A stretch of 64,000 nucleotides of DNA from NCBI GenBank assembly GCA_024760905.1, contig CM045750.1, positions 13,785,419-13,849,418 on the forward strand, written 5' to 3'. Made by a program: the position numbers and the translations under genes. Within the stretch, counting starts at the first letter, position 1, and the number at the start of each line of letters is the position of its first letter. The notes under the pieces are model-generated. The model was not told where the DNA came from. It saw nothing but the letters and a program-made list of their open reading frames with translations, and searched no databases. The DNA comes from Plotosus lineatus. Taxonomy: Eukaryota; Chordata; Actinopteri; Siluriformes; Plotosidae. Shown here piece by piece: positions 35,041 to 47,461 of this stretch.

Positions 35041-35390
35041 GTTCACTTCATTTTCTGTAACCGCTTAATCCTAATTAGGGTTGCGGGGAGGCTGGTGCCT
35101 ATCCCAGCCGACTCCGGGCGAGAGCAGAGTATACCCTGGACAGCTTGCCGGGCCATAGCAGCATGGAAACACGCTGACGGCTTTGCAGATACTCTTGTCG
35201 AAACTCGGCAATGGTTCTTTTACATGAACCTCACACCATAGACAGTGAGAGACATGGCCGGCCTTTGATAACCCAGTTAGCTACACTGAAAGAGAGGGGG
35301 GGGGCAATGACAACCTATGGAGAGTGGGGCATGAACCCACAACCTTAAGATCAGTGATCCAGCACCTTTATCACTAGGCCACCACTGCCC
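35041..35390 (-). repeat. SINE-1, full length
   Basis: Near-consensus copy, with an imperfect duplication GTCTACTCTTC / GTCTACTGTTC at 35029-35039 and 35391-35401. Confidence 0.92.
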
Positions 35391-35499
35391 GTCTACTGTT
35401 CTTTGTGTGTTTTATTGGTTATTAGTCATTCCTGGTGTTTCACATTTTTACTTATTGTGTGATAACCTTTACTATTGGTGTTTATGCTGAAATATACAA

Positions 35500-36300
35500 G
35501 GCTTGTGGATCCGCATCAACAAAGGAAGTCTGTGGTGAGTTGTTTCTGTACTTTTGGGAGAAAGATACACCGGCCCAAGAATTTAAACATATTCATCTTT
35601 ACAAGCGCAAAGGAAACAGATAGAGCTGTGACATGCACAGAGGGATTTCTTTGCACGGTGTTGCCGGAGACATCCTTGCAAGATGGTCTTCTACCAGAAA
35701 GTCAATGCTGTTTCCATGCTGGTTGTGATATAGTTGACGTGATATTTGCAGCTCGTCAACTCCAGGTGAAATGCCAAGAATAATACAGGACCTGTACACC
35801 ACATTTGTTAACTTTAATTCCTTTGTGCATTCAACACTGTCAGCCATGATGGACTTTGGAAGATCAAGGCCAAGTTCGGATGTCCCGGACCTATTTATCA
35901 CAATCACCCGCCGGTTTCACGATGGTATGATAGCACACATCCTCGATGATGGTGAGGCATCTTTCCACTTCTCAGTAAGCAACAGTGTAAAAAAAACAAG
36001 GCTGCGTTCTCACTCACGGTTCAGTACGATGTCTTCTGCCACAATAATGGATGCCTTTAACAGGGGTGATCCTGGAGTAGAAGTTAGATACCGCACAGCT
36101 GGTAACCTCTTCGATTCTTAAAGTCAGAAAAGTCAGGACGACCATCATCTGAGAACAGTCTTTTCTGACAATAGATGCTACAAGGACAGTCTCAAGGCAT
36201 CACTGAAAAAACTAGTCATCAACACAGATGCGTGTGAAAGTCTAGTACAGGATGGAGCGGCGTAATGTGTAGCCACAAAGGTGCAAAAGGATGCTGAGGT
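35500..36300 (+). mobile_element. LINE reverse-transcriptase remnant
   Basis: Readable blocks: DVIFAARQLQVKCQE (35734-35780), DLYTTFVNFNSF and FITITRRFHDGMIAHILDDG (35790-35955), then a short run towards the C-terminus, KDSLKASLKKLVINTD-like at 36190. The order IFAARQLQ, LYTTFVDL, RQFHDGM, LDDGE is a common fish LINE RT. Frameshifted. Confidence 0.78.
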
Positions 36301-36723
36301 AGCACCACTGGCGAGGTCCACAAGGCGAGGAGGACAAGTACCTCAACAGCAACTATCAATCACGTGTCTGACATGTAGGAGATTCCTCTGTGTTTGGATT
36401 AGCGTGATAAGTCCTCTCCAGACACACTTTATTTTCTTATTCTTTTCTCCTTGCATTGAGCTTCGTGTGTGTTTTGTTGTTGCTGATTTTGCTCTGCGGT
36501 GCTTCATGGCTGTTTGGCTGTGATGAGCACTATATAAATAAACTTTAGTTTAGGTGGGTACTGGGCACTAAGCTAAGGGCAGCATGGCATTCTATTATGA
36601 TGTGCATTAATGTCTAGGTTCGTGAATGTGTTACTGAAGTAATATGAATCTTAGGTTTTTAGTAACACGCCCATCCTTACATGTGGAATATATTCGAGAG
36701 AGCGAAATAGAAAATAATTGAGG

Positions 36724-36726
<3 letters not shown>

Positions 36727-36787
<61 letters not shown>
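36727..36787. repeat. (GA)n microsatellite
   Basis: About 30 GA units. Confidence 0.95.
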
Positions 36788-36789
<2 letters not shown>

Positions 36790-36802
36790 ATAGAGAGAAA
36801 AT

Positions 36803-37132
36803 CACTATAACTGCTTAATCCTAATTAGGGTCGCGGGGAGCCTGGCGCCCATCCCAGCCGACGCGGGGCGAGGACAAAGTACAACCTGGACAGCTCGCCA
36901 GGCCATCGCAGGGCGGAAACACGCTGATAGCTTTGCAGCTACTCTTATCGAAAGTCAACAATGGTTCCTTCACATGAACCTCTCACCATGGACAGCGAGA
37001 GACAAGGCCGGCCTTTGATAACCCAGTTAGCTGCACTGGGGGGGACAGTGACAACCTTGTGGAGAGTGGGACTCGAACCCCCAACCTTAGGATCAGGGAT
37101 CCAATGCCCTATACCATTAGGCCACCACTGCC
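36803..37132 (-). repeat. SINE-1, full length, with target duplication
   Basis: Close to consensus. Perfect 12-bp duplication TAGAGAGAAAAT at 36791-36802 and 37133-37144, next to the GA tract. Confidence 0.95.
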
Positions 37133-37169
37133 TAGAGAGAAAATGAGATTTTCGAAAAAAAAATTTAAT

Positions 37170-37227
37170 AGATTACATTAATCCCATAAGGCAAATTATT
37201 TCCACTACATTTATCCGATCCAAAGTG

Positions 37228-37284
<57 letters not shown>

Positions 37285-37478
37285 CAGCGGACTGCCACAC
37301 ACACTGGGGGTGCCCAGGGAGCAGTTGTGGGGTGAGGGCACTTCAGCCATTTATGTGGAGGGAGGGAAAGTGCTACTCACTCCTCCACTACCAAACATTT
37401 TTCCTGCTGGTTCGGGAATCAAACCAGTGACCTTTCAGTCCCAACGCCGATTCTCTAACCATTACGTTACAGCTGCCC
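37170..37478 (-). repeat. SINE-4 with CA expansion
   Basis: Head complement at 37430-37478 (GTTACAGCTGCCC). The CA region is expanded to about 26 units at 37230-37282. Confidence 0.85.
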
Positions 37479-37812
37479 AAAGAATGAACGAATGAACAAA
37501 TGGATGAATGTGAAATAAGGAAGGATTAATAAAAAGGTCAGTGAGGATGTTCAGATTTTTCTCTTTCCACTTGCTTCATGTCAGTCTGAATAAAACAGAT
37601 GTCAGAAAGAAGCAGAGCAGTGAGAATACGCGGCCCTCCCCGGTGGCTTTCTTTTTCTAAGAGCAGCTTTAAGGGAATCACAGCTCCACTACAGGGTAGA
37701 CAGGTGTAGAATCGAGTAGGAACTTGGAGTTTTGATTAGAAGAGATGAGGAGAATGTGAGGTAATGGAAGAGATGGCAGACAGTCAAATAAACAGACATT
37801 GGTTCTTTATTA

Positions 37813-38124
<312 letters not shown>

Positions 38125-38130
38125 TTATCT

Positions 38131-38131
38131 T

Positions 38132-38165
<34 letters not shown>
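38131..38165. repeat. (CT)n microsatellite
   Basis: About 16 CT units, 77 bp upstream (transcript sense) of the DAD exon acceptor. Confidence 0.95.
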
Positions 38166-38168
<3 letters not shown>

Positions 38169-38256
38169 TATTTACTTGGATCTTTTATTGGCAAAATAAT
38201 TTTGTAGTTAATTAATGCAAAGCCACAGATAAATTTAGCTTCAAGCTTAATTAAAA

Positions 38257-38258
<2 letters not shown>

Positions 38259-38327
<69 letters not shown>
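38259..38327. repeat. (CA)n microsatellite
   Basis: About 34 CA units. Confidence 0.95.
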
Positions 38328-38328
<1 letters not shown>

Positions 38329-38464
38329 ATATTTGAATTTCAGCAAAGAGAATGAATTACAGATGCTGCTGGTTTGCTCCAGTGAGAGTTTAATGGGTTT
38401 TCTGATTATGGTATTATGAATAGACATGATCAGCTATAGATGGACACCTTGTCTATTATGGCAG

Positions 38465-38465
<1 letters not shown>

Positions 38466-38537
<72 letters not shown>
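38466..38537. repeat. (CA)n microsatellite
   Basis: About 35 CA units. Confidence 0.95.
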
Positions 38538-38542
<5 letters not shown>

Positions 38543-39232
38543 TACACACCGATAATTTTATGTACTGTATTAAGAATATTTGTTTTTATCCACCTCCTGT
38601 CTTGTGCCTGTCCACAACTTTATCCCTGAAATCTTTTGTTAGTTCCTTGCCACACATAGTTGACTGTTTTCAGTTACACTTGCATGCACTGAAATATGCA
38701 TACACAGAGGTATATGATGAAGTTACAAAAACTGCGGTGAGAGGGTGAGAAAATGACCGACTTGACACAAATAATGTTCCAGATTTTAAATTCCTTGTTT
38801 GTTTATATATGCACTTTATTCTTTTTAAGAAGTCGTGATGGATCAGCAAAACAAGTAATAAAAAAAGTATTGCCGTGGTATCACCTGCTTCGAGTCCATC
38901 TGGATGTAAAAATTTGATGTGTGTTGCACTGCCTAAATCAACACAAAGCAGCTTATTAATCTTCCAGAAAAGGTGATGATTTTATGCCTTTAATGCTTCA
39001 GGTATAATATATGTTCTGCCGGAACACTGTGATAAAATCAGCACACTATTTAATAGGAATAAGGTTGATTAGAATTCGCCAAAAAAAAAAAAGCCCAGAA
39101 GTGAGTGACTGAGCTCTCCAATGACTGAGGTGTTGTGCCTCTGGGTTGAATAATTACCAGGAAAATCTCAAGATTAGAATTCTAATTAAACAATTTATTT
39201 AATATGTTGATTTAATATAACTGAATATTATT

Positions 39233-39410
39233 CTGTCCAGTGGTAGGGTGTTGGATTACTGATCCCATGGTCACGAGTTCAAGCCCCACTATCATCAGGT
39301 TGTCATTGCTGTCTCCCCAGTGCAGTTAACTGTGTAATCAAAGACCGGCCATGTCTCTCACTGTTGTCCTTTACTTTTATAAAGAGTAGGCTGCAGAGCT
39401 GTCAGTGACA
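39233..39410 (+). repeat. SINE-1, middle part
   Basis: CCAGTGGTAGGGTGTTGG to GTAGGCTGCAGAGCTGTCAG; starts just after the first head bases. Confidence 0.8.
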
Positions 39411-40249
39411 TGTATTCAGGGGATTCAGTTAATGTTAATCTGTTAATCTTGAAACAAAAAAAAAATGTTCATCATAAAATATAATAAATGTTAATATTCG
39501 TCAGCTGGTATGTCTTGCAAAAACCCCTTTTACCATTCAAATCCAATATCAATTTTTTTTTCCAATAAAGAATAGATGAATTTCCATATGTCCTGTTCAA
39601 GTACAGGGAGGAGCTGCTGAGTGAGGCGGCACTTTGCTGTGCCTCTCAGTGGATTGTGTCCCTCACAAACTGTGCTGGTACGCGATGCAAGTACTGTGCC
39701 GCTGTCCCTCTATGTATCACAAATGAAATTCTCGACTTATATGTGCTGCCTTTTCATAATGTGCATAATGTATAAAATATATTTCTGTAATGTGTTTAGG
39801 CTGCAGATTAATTATAAAACCCAGTTAAAAAAAAAAAAGTTCCTCAGTGAGGCAAACAATACCCCTGACTCCTGACAGAGGGCACTTGTGAGCCCACAGA
39901 TTGTTGCCTGATCTACGCTCTCCTTCATTTGTTGTCATGTTTCCTTTACAATCTGCCTCATCAAAATGGAAGATTACATTTCCAAGCTGAGAAAATTTGC
40001 AACTCTAGACTTTCACTCAAAACAAGACGTAATAGGTAAAGGAAGTCCAATGCAGTTGGAATAAATTTTAACCTCAAATGAAATATATGCCACATGTTTG
40101 TGTAAAGAGTGCTGGTATCAGATATAAAACACAACGCACTGTCTGTGGTCAATGAAATGATGAATAATATAGGTTTTTGAGTTCATTTGTATTTGTAAAT
40201 CTGACTCTAAAAGGCTAAGTGCCTCGCAAGCTGTCAGCTTCACCCCACA

Positions 40250-40395
40250 TCAATGATAGACGTCAACGTGTTTCTGCCCTGCAATGGCTTGGCGAGCTGT
40301 ACAGGGTGTACTTTGACCTCGCTGAAAGTTGGCTGAGATGGGAACCAGCCTCTTCACGATCCTAATTAGGATTAAGTGCTTGAGAAAATCAGCAA
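40250..40395 (+). repeat. SINE-1, 3' half
   Basis: GTCAACGTGTTTCTGCCCTG to CCTAATTAGGATTAAGTG. Confidence 0.85.
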
Positions 40396-41537
40396 TGATT
40401 ATTATGCCCCGAGTTTCTACATTAGTGGGTTGAGTCCTTGGCCTCAATGTCCTACTGATATAAAATCCTCCTCCCCTGCAGTCGTACAGCTCAGAGATAT
40501 GTATTTTTAAAGCATGTCCTGCTATTATCAAGAGAACAATGATGAAAAGCCTCAGTATTGACTGGCTCCACAGTAAATCTTGATAAAAGGCACTTAGCTC
40601 CCCTGAGCAGGAAGACTATCCGTCAGTGGTCGTCAGGAATCATTTTCATGCTCTGCCTCTTCTCTATGTGTAACCCAGCTCCAGGTTTCTAAACTGCGCT
40701 GCCTTTTTCCGCCATGGACCGTCATTCCAATGTGACTTTTATTAAGGACTATTTTTCATCCTTTTTGCTAAACTTTTAAATAGTTTTTTTCATTTGAACC
40801 AACAGAATTTAATTATACAACTGGAAAAAATGATGGAATCACCACAGTTAAGTTCACCTTGTCTTTTTTAAGGCCATTACACAAATGAATGAATGACCGA
40901 ATAGCCTTTACTGCGAAACAAAACAAAATCGGTACGTATCTCGTACAGAGAGAAAAGATCGGAGAGGAAAAAAAATCCATATTTGAAGAGTCCCGTATTT
41001 TGTAAAATTTTGGCAATGCACAGTTTATTTTTGAAGACCATAGTTGGGCTGGATAGAGGGGCAAGCAGTATGACCGAAAAAGTGTTGGTTTAACATCCCA
41101 GCTCCAGTGTTTCCCTGAGCATAAAATTTTTTTCACCTGTCAGCTCATATCGTCATCGTCAGTCAGCTCACTCGTGAACACATGGCCTAAAAACCTGACT
41201 TTGCCCACCTCCTGGAGGGGGTTCATCCACTAACTTGAAAATTGGTATCGCACCATTTTTAAGTACCATTGAATTTAATATCAAGTTTATCACCACTCTT
41301 CTCACACACTCGCAGTTGGACTTGCAGACCAGCTGCTGTCAGAGATATCACTACCAGGCCATTGGCAAACATTATATGATTCACATATTTGTTATTTGTA
41401 CAGCCAGTTTTGCATCAGTTTAATTAGCCACTTAGATATCCATGTAAATGTTGAACAAGTGAGGGGAAAGGATCCCTCGCTGTCTGAAGTCACATGACAC
41501 GCTAAAGCCATTCAAGTACACTTTGCCCCATCTAATA

Positions 41538-42485
41538 CAGTGATACCTCACCTTACAATAGTCCCAGAATACGAAAAATCTAGTTTACGAAAAATATTTT
41601 CCTAAATTTTGTGTCTCTGTATACTGAAAATGCACGAAACGAGCCATTCAAACATTAAAATGAGCCATTCAAACATTCAAACAATGCACGACTTGCTCTC
41701 TCACTGACTACACGTCCCACCATCGCGCCCTGCTGGCCTCCCATTGGCTAGGAGGGATGACGCAGCTCCCTTGTGCAGCAGCTCATGAGTTTTTCTGAGT
41801 GTGCTTACTGCAACTTTGTTCTTTGGCTCAGGTTTTTAACCTTGCATAAACATTTGTACGATTATAACTCTGCTAAGAAAACATGGTCAACACGAAGTAA
41901 GGACCTTAAAAGGTATGCTTTAATCATTTTTAAAGGGTAGTATTGGGGGCCTTGGCGGCACGGTGGCGTAGTGGTTAGCACGTCCGCCTCACAGCAAGAA
42001 GGCCCGGGTTCGATTCCCGGCCTGGGCGTTTCTGTGGAGTTTGCATGTTCTCCCCGTGCTTGTGCGGGTTTCCTCCGGGTGCTCCGGTTTCCTCCCACAA
42101 TCCAAAGACGTGCACTGTAGGTTAATTAGCCGTTCTAAATTGACCGTAGATTCTCTCCTGCAGCGGCACTGGAACCCAGTCGTATCGGCATTTGCCTTTC
42201 CATTGGATCCTTCCGGTGGCACCGAGATGGGGGGGGGACTTGCTGCTTGGGTAACAGCCTGTCCCTCATTACTCCCTACCCAGGCTCTGCGCACTGGGGG
42301 GTATCACCAGCCGGGATACCAGCCAGAGCGCAGCCATAGTCCTTCAGGACTGACGGAGGCCTATCAATTGGGGGCCTTGGAACGAATCATGTGTTTTACA
42401 TGTAAAATGCTGTTCTACTTACGAAAAATCCAGGGAACGAAAAAGGCTCTGGAACGGATTAATTTCGTAAGCAGAGGTACCATTG
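41538..42485. mobile_element. MITE-B relative (CAGTGATACCTC) carrying a SINE
   Basis: Ends CAGTGATACCTCACCTTAC and GTAAGCAGAGGTACCATTG with TA duplications (41536-41537, 42486-42487). The interior has the TACGAAAAAT and GGAACGGATTAATTTCG words of this group. Without the SINE insertion the element is about 523 bp. Confidence 0.88.
41956..42366 (+). repeat. Young SINE-2 with an unfamiliar 3' domain
   Basis: 411 bp with perfect 14-bp duplications ATTGGGGGCCTTGG (41942-41955, 42367-42380). Head CGGCACGGTGGCGTAGTGG, intact A and B boxes (GGGTTCGATTCC), standard SINE-2 body to AATTGACCGTAG (42147). Then about 210 bp (42155-42366, from CTCTCCTGCAGCGGCACTGG to GGAGGCCTATCA) unlike other SINE tails in the window and unknown to me. 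Confidence 0.9.
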
Positions 42486-42494
42486 TATTCTCCT

Positions 42495-42849
42495 CTGTCT
42501 TGAGTAGCAGAAGATGAGGATCCTGATTCCAATGAGTCTCATCTCAGCTAGCTTAGCAAACAGTTTACCATGGTTTATCCAATCAAAAGCAGGCAAATAT
42601 GCTTCCCTTGAGTGACGGGTATGCATCTATCATCTCCTTCAGTGCATAGATGCACATAGATGTACCATGCTTTTTCTTAAATCCAAATTTGTTTGCCTCA
42701 GTTACTAGAAAGGTCTCCATACAGCAGAACAAAATGTTCTCAACTACCTTGTTCATAATACTGGCCAATGCAATTGGCCTATAATTATCTTTCGCAGTGA
42801 TCTTTCCAGTCTTGTGCTTTATAAAAGGAATAAGAGCCTCAGTCAGCAT
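42495..42849 (-). mobile_element. LINE RT fragment
   Basis: The minus-strand frame (42583-42849) reads HKTGKITAKDNYRPIALASI, KVVENILFCCMETFLVTEAN and FGFKKKHGTSMCIYALKEMI, RT blocks 1-2 of an L2/CR1-like element. The next block, DWINHGKLFAKL, is found in 42580-42495. Its upstream protein part is at 43270-43904. Confidence 0.85.
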
Positions 42850-42925
42850 GGCAACAGCTCATGGACAAAAAAAAGCTGGTTATACACTGGCTAAGTGTGC
42901 ATTTCAAACACAATTCTAATGTTTG

Positions 42926-43090
42926 GTATATAAGATAAGATAAGATAAGATAAGATACAGCTTTATTAATCTCACAATGGAGAAATTCACTGTTACAGGC
43001 TCTTGAGGTACCATCAGTAGGGGGTGCAAAAATAGATACAAATACAAACATACACACATACATATATATTATATAAGTAAATAAATAAAT
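42926..43090 (-). mobile_element. LINE 3' end with (TAAGA)n
   Basis: Tandem TAAGA at 42926-42956, followed by CAGCTTTATTAATCTCACAA and GGAGAAATTCACTGTTACAG, the complement of a common fish LINE 3' terminus. It lies between the two parts of the older LINE. Confidence 0.6.
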
Positions 43091-43269
43091 AGATACATAA
43101 ATAGTATAAATTAATAAACAATAAAAGAAAAGAAGGGAACGGCTTTGTAGACTGGCCTATATTCAAGTGTAATGTATCTGAGGGCAGAGTAGATGGGTTG
43201 ATATGGTTCACAGTCAGTGGGGTAGATGTGGTTGATTAAAGTGCACGGGGTTTTTATTGCACATAACCG

Positions 43270-43904
43270 GTATTTTCACATATGACATCAAGCTCACAAA
43301 CTTTGTGTCAAGTCACTTTATGTCATCTAAAGTCCTCCTGCTCTTCCACCCACACTTCATTGTGGGGAGAGTCGTGGCTGATCCCTATATCACAGTGGGA
43401 AATGTTCCCTCATGAGCTCGGCAATTCGCTCCTCACCAGTGATTCCATGGATTGTTATTGGGAGAGGGTTTTTTTTACAAACGTTCATCAGCTTTATTTC
43501 CTTCCAGAATGATTCATAATCATGTCGTACAAGCTTCCTCACAAGAGACTCCTTACGGAACATCTGCTCATTCATTTTTTATATATCGCATATTTTCAGT
43601 TAGCATGAGCTCGCCTGTACAATCCCATCATGGGACCATTCCTCACATTTCCTGCATCAGCCCAGAACCTGGGTGCATCCTTAGAGGTTTTATACAGTTT
43701 TGCAACATATGTATTCCAAACTGGTTTAATCCCAGAGCCACACCTCCTTATGTTGTCAGCCATGCCCTCATTGGCTTTGGTTAGACACGCCACTATAACT
43801 TCGCACATCTGTATCACATGGAAAACATGCTCCTGGTTGTCACATATCACATCCATGCACCTGAAATCCTCTGGTATGATGATGTTGAAGAGGTTCAGGT
43901 ACAA
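43270..43904 (-). mobile_element. LINE, linker between endonuclease and RT
   Basis: The minus-strand frames read FNIIIPEDFRCMDVICDNQE, MADNIRRCGSGIKPVWNTYV and MNEQMFRKESLVRKLVRHDY then SFWKEIKLMN. This is the region preceding the RT fragment at 42495-42849, so the two are probably one element broken by an insertion or deletion. Confidence 0.75.
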
Positions 43905-44104
43905 AGAACACAGACTGACAAATCAACTGCATGAAGACTCAGATCAGTTGATTAAATGGGCCAAATCAGGTCTGCTGCTGCTTGGCTGAAACAAAACCCT
44001 GCAGCCACAGTGACTCTTTGTGGAATGAGTTTGACACTCATTATCTAGCAAATTTAAGCAAGCTAGATTACGTCTTCTGCGCCATGTTTCCTGTATGCAC
44101 AGTA

Positions 44105-44320
44105 CAGGGATCTCTCACTTTCCGCGGTTAATAGGGACCAAGCTCCCCCCCCCCACAACCGCCGATTTCCAAGACTGACTGACGTACATGTGCATGCATA
44201 TGTGTATATAATATCAATAAATACACATTCAACGCTATAAATACTCATAATAACAATTCAACATTCAAAAATAATGCATAAGATGTAAGTAAAATATAAA
44301 TACACACATACAGACGTGCG

Positions 44321-44382
<62 letters not shown>

Positions 44383-44611
44383 TACACCTCACATAATAAT
44401 GTAAATAGTTTTGTTGGGAGGCTTGGGTTGTTTTTTTTGTTTTTGTTTGTTTGGGTTTTTTGCATAATTGGCCTTGTTTTGCAGCATTTTTTAAAACTTT
44501 TTTCCCTATTTTCCCTAAATTTATTTATTTATTTTTCGATTGATATTTTTGAAAAACCCGTGATGCACTGAAGCCGCAGAAACTGAAGCACGAAGTAGCG
44601 AGGGATCACTG
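44105..44611 (-). mobile_element. MITE-A, complete
   Basis: 507 bp, ends CAGGGATCTCTCACTTTCCG and CGAAGTAGCGAGGGATCACTG, TA on both sides. Internal (CA)n at 44326-44378. Confidence 0.92.
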
Positions 44612-45559
44612 TATCTAATATTTCTTCCTAGATTGCATGCAATGCCAATGCACACTTTTTATTTGGGACAACTGCATCGTGAGCTTGTGAATCAGTCAAT
44701 CTTCCTATCTGTACTTTTGAATGTGGAACACAAACGATGCGCCTGGATGAAAATGATCAGACATGAGGTGAGATCAGACATAAACTTGACACTGAAAGGC
44801 TCCAGTCGACTGGCCTGGTGAGACCCAGAACACGGTTACTACGAGGCATCAGTGCTAACCACTGCACCACCGTACTGAGCCTCTCCTCAACTCTACATGT
44901 TGCTTTAAAGTGAGAAAGCTGTACTTTATGAAAGTGATATGAAGCAGCATAACGCATGGGTGATGAAAGTACTTAATATTTAAACCAAACAATAAAAACC
45001 TAAGAAGGCTACGTAAAAGAAATAATCTCTGTTTTATTCTTGAGGGACCTTTCCCGAAGTAAGGTAAAGTTCAGATGCTCTTCATTTCTCAGCACCCAAT
45101 GGTAAACTATTTCTCTCCACCTCCATGCTTGGTTTTTTACTATGGCACACTTTTCAACTGTTGTCCACTAAGTTTTTTAAAGTCCCATGGAGTTGATGTC
45201 AGCATTCGCAGTGGGCGCCTGACATTTTGATAATATTGTCCTACTTTCCCCCTAATCATAGCCCATCTTGTATAATGAGTAAGACTGGAGTCTCGGTAGA
45301 TCCAGTCCAGAGCAAAGTGTTCAAATAGCTGAAAACAAATTTAGTAAATGCGCAACAGGTTCCCAAGTGACCTGAAACAGCTCCATTAACAATGTCCAAC
45401 CGCTCCATGCTTCAACAAGAGCCATCTAGAACTCTCATCATGGGAAATGGAGAAAAGCTTCCAGGAAAAGAAGGCCTGCACTATTTCACTAATCGTACAC
45501 ACTGCTGCATTTAAACCACACACAGAAAAAAGGGTAACATTGCAGGAGCAAACTTAAGT

Positions 45560-45605
45560 CATTCATTCATTTCCTGAACCGCTTACTCCTAATTAGGGTC
45601 GCGGG
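45560..45605 (-). repeat. 46-bp SINE-1 tail insertion with target duplication
   Basis: Only the last 46 bp of SINE-1 (complement: TTCCTGAACCGC, CTCCTAATTAGGGTCGCGG) between perfect 12-bp duplications GCAAACTTAAGT (45548-45559, 45606-45617). A very early termination of reverse transcription. Confidence 0.93.
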
Positions 45606-46027
45606 GCAAACTTAAGTATTAGTGAAAATAGCTTGTACCCTGTTATCTTCACACAGACTGCATTATTTTGACATCTTTAAACAAGGAGGAGTGCGATGGG
45701 GTAAACATCGAGCAATCAAGGGTCGTGTGAGTATGCAGGTATGAACTGCATAGACAGAAGAAGGTCATACAGAAAGTCATACAAAGCCTGGGGAAATACT
45801 CGACTGAGCAGAATGTGTGACAACTAATCATTTATACATCATATGCAAGTACACAGTCATCCCAAACTCTCTTCTCCTCTCACACCAGCTGCCGTCAGTT
45901 CTGGGTTTTTATCAATGTTTCATTGGTATTGTATGTCTGAGTGTGGCATGTGCAGCAACTTCAATACAGCAGGAATAAAACATGACTTAACTTTGTACTG
46001 TTATTTATTTTTTGTTATTCATCTATT

Positions 46028-46622
<595 letters not shown>

Positions 46623-46752
46623 GTATACATACCCTAGTCGACGTAATAGGTGCCCTGCTCCAATAAGCCGTGTCTCCCCAATGTTTTTGATGTTACGTCT
46701 AATAACCGCCCATGTGTACTGGGAGCAAAATCGGAGATCAAACTTACCAATT

Positions 46753-46989
46753 TTATTCAATCAGTCTCTGTAACAGTAAAATGAGGCGTTCACTGCCTGT
46801 AAAAGTGAGTTTACACGGTATTTCAAGACCCCCTGCCACTGGGGAATGTTTATAATGTTCATCAGTAACAACATATTTGATTGTTCCGCCGTGCTTTAAA
46901 AAACAGGAAAATATTTTGCTGTGTTCTCTTGGTAAATGTCCAACAACCAATGAACCATTAGAAACTGCTACAGCAAAACTATCGGATGC
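46753..46989 (-). pseudogene. HIRAN-like repeat-associated domain fragment
   Basis: The minus-strand open frame reads SDSFAVAVSNGSLVVGHLPR, EHSKIFSCFLKHGGTI, then GGLEIPCKLTFTG and a stop. The pattern FAVAV...VGHLPRE...FL..GG.I...GGLEIPC.L.F.G is one I recall from many fish repeat-associated proteins with HIRAN-like folds. The reading frame continues upstream to 47061 but loses similarity. Lies in a diaph2 intron and reads in the same direction; probably a transposon relic. Confidence 0.5.
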
Positions 46990-47461
46990 TCTGAATGAAT
47001 GGAGCAATGAGAGAGATATGGACTTATCAGAAAGTGAGTATTTTTCACCTGATTCTCCTGCTCACTAACTTTATAAATTTAAGCACGTTCCTCGCCATGT
47101 GCTTTTGTTTATGTTTGTGTTCATTGGTTCAACCTGCCATGTGCTAAAGTTGACATTTGTGTTGATTGGCTCGATTTTACTTCCGGGAAAATGTTTAAAG
47201 GAACAGCACCAGGAGGGAAAAGTAAGGGGTCATTTTTAAATTATTATTTATGCTGTTTTCTATTTATTTTCAGCTTTCGTGTAAGTAGTTTGGTTGATAC
47301 CACAACATGAGTAACACAAATACCAGTAAAACTCTTTTATTGTCATGTTCATTTTTTTTAGACTTTTTAATATTTTTATTGTTATGTTAATTTTTTTTAC
47401 GCACCCTGTGCGCATTATGTCGAATACGGTGTATATATATATATGTATATATGTATATACA

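Noticed and set aside
40810..41130. Possible transposon end (CTGGAAAAAATGATGGAATC)
   Set aside because: Recalls a fish repeat with GGAATCACC ends, but no second end was found.
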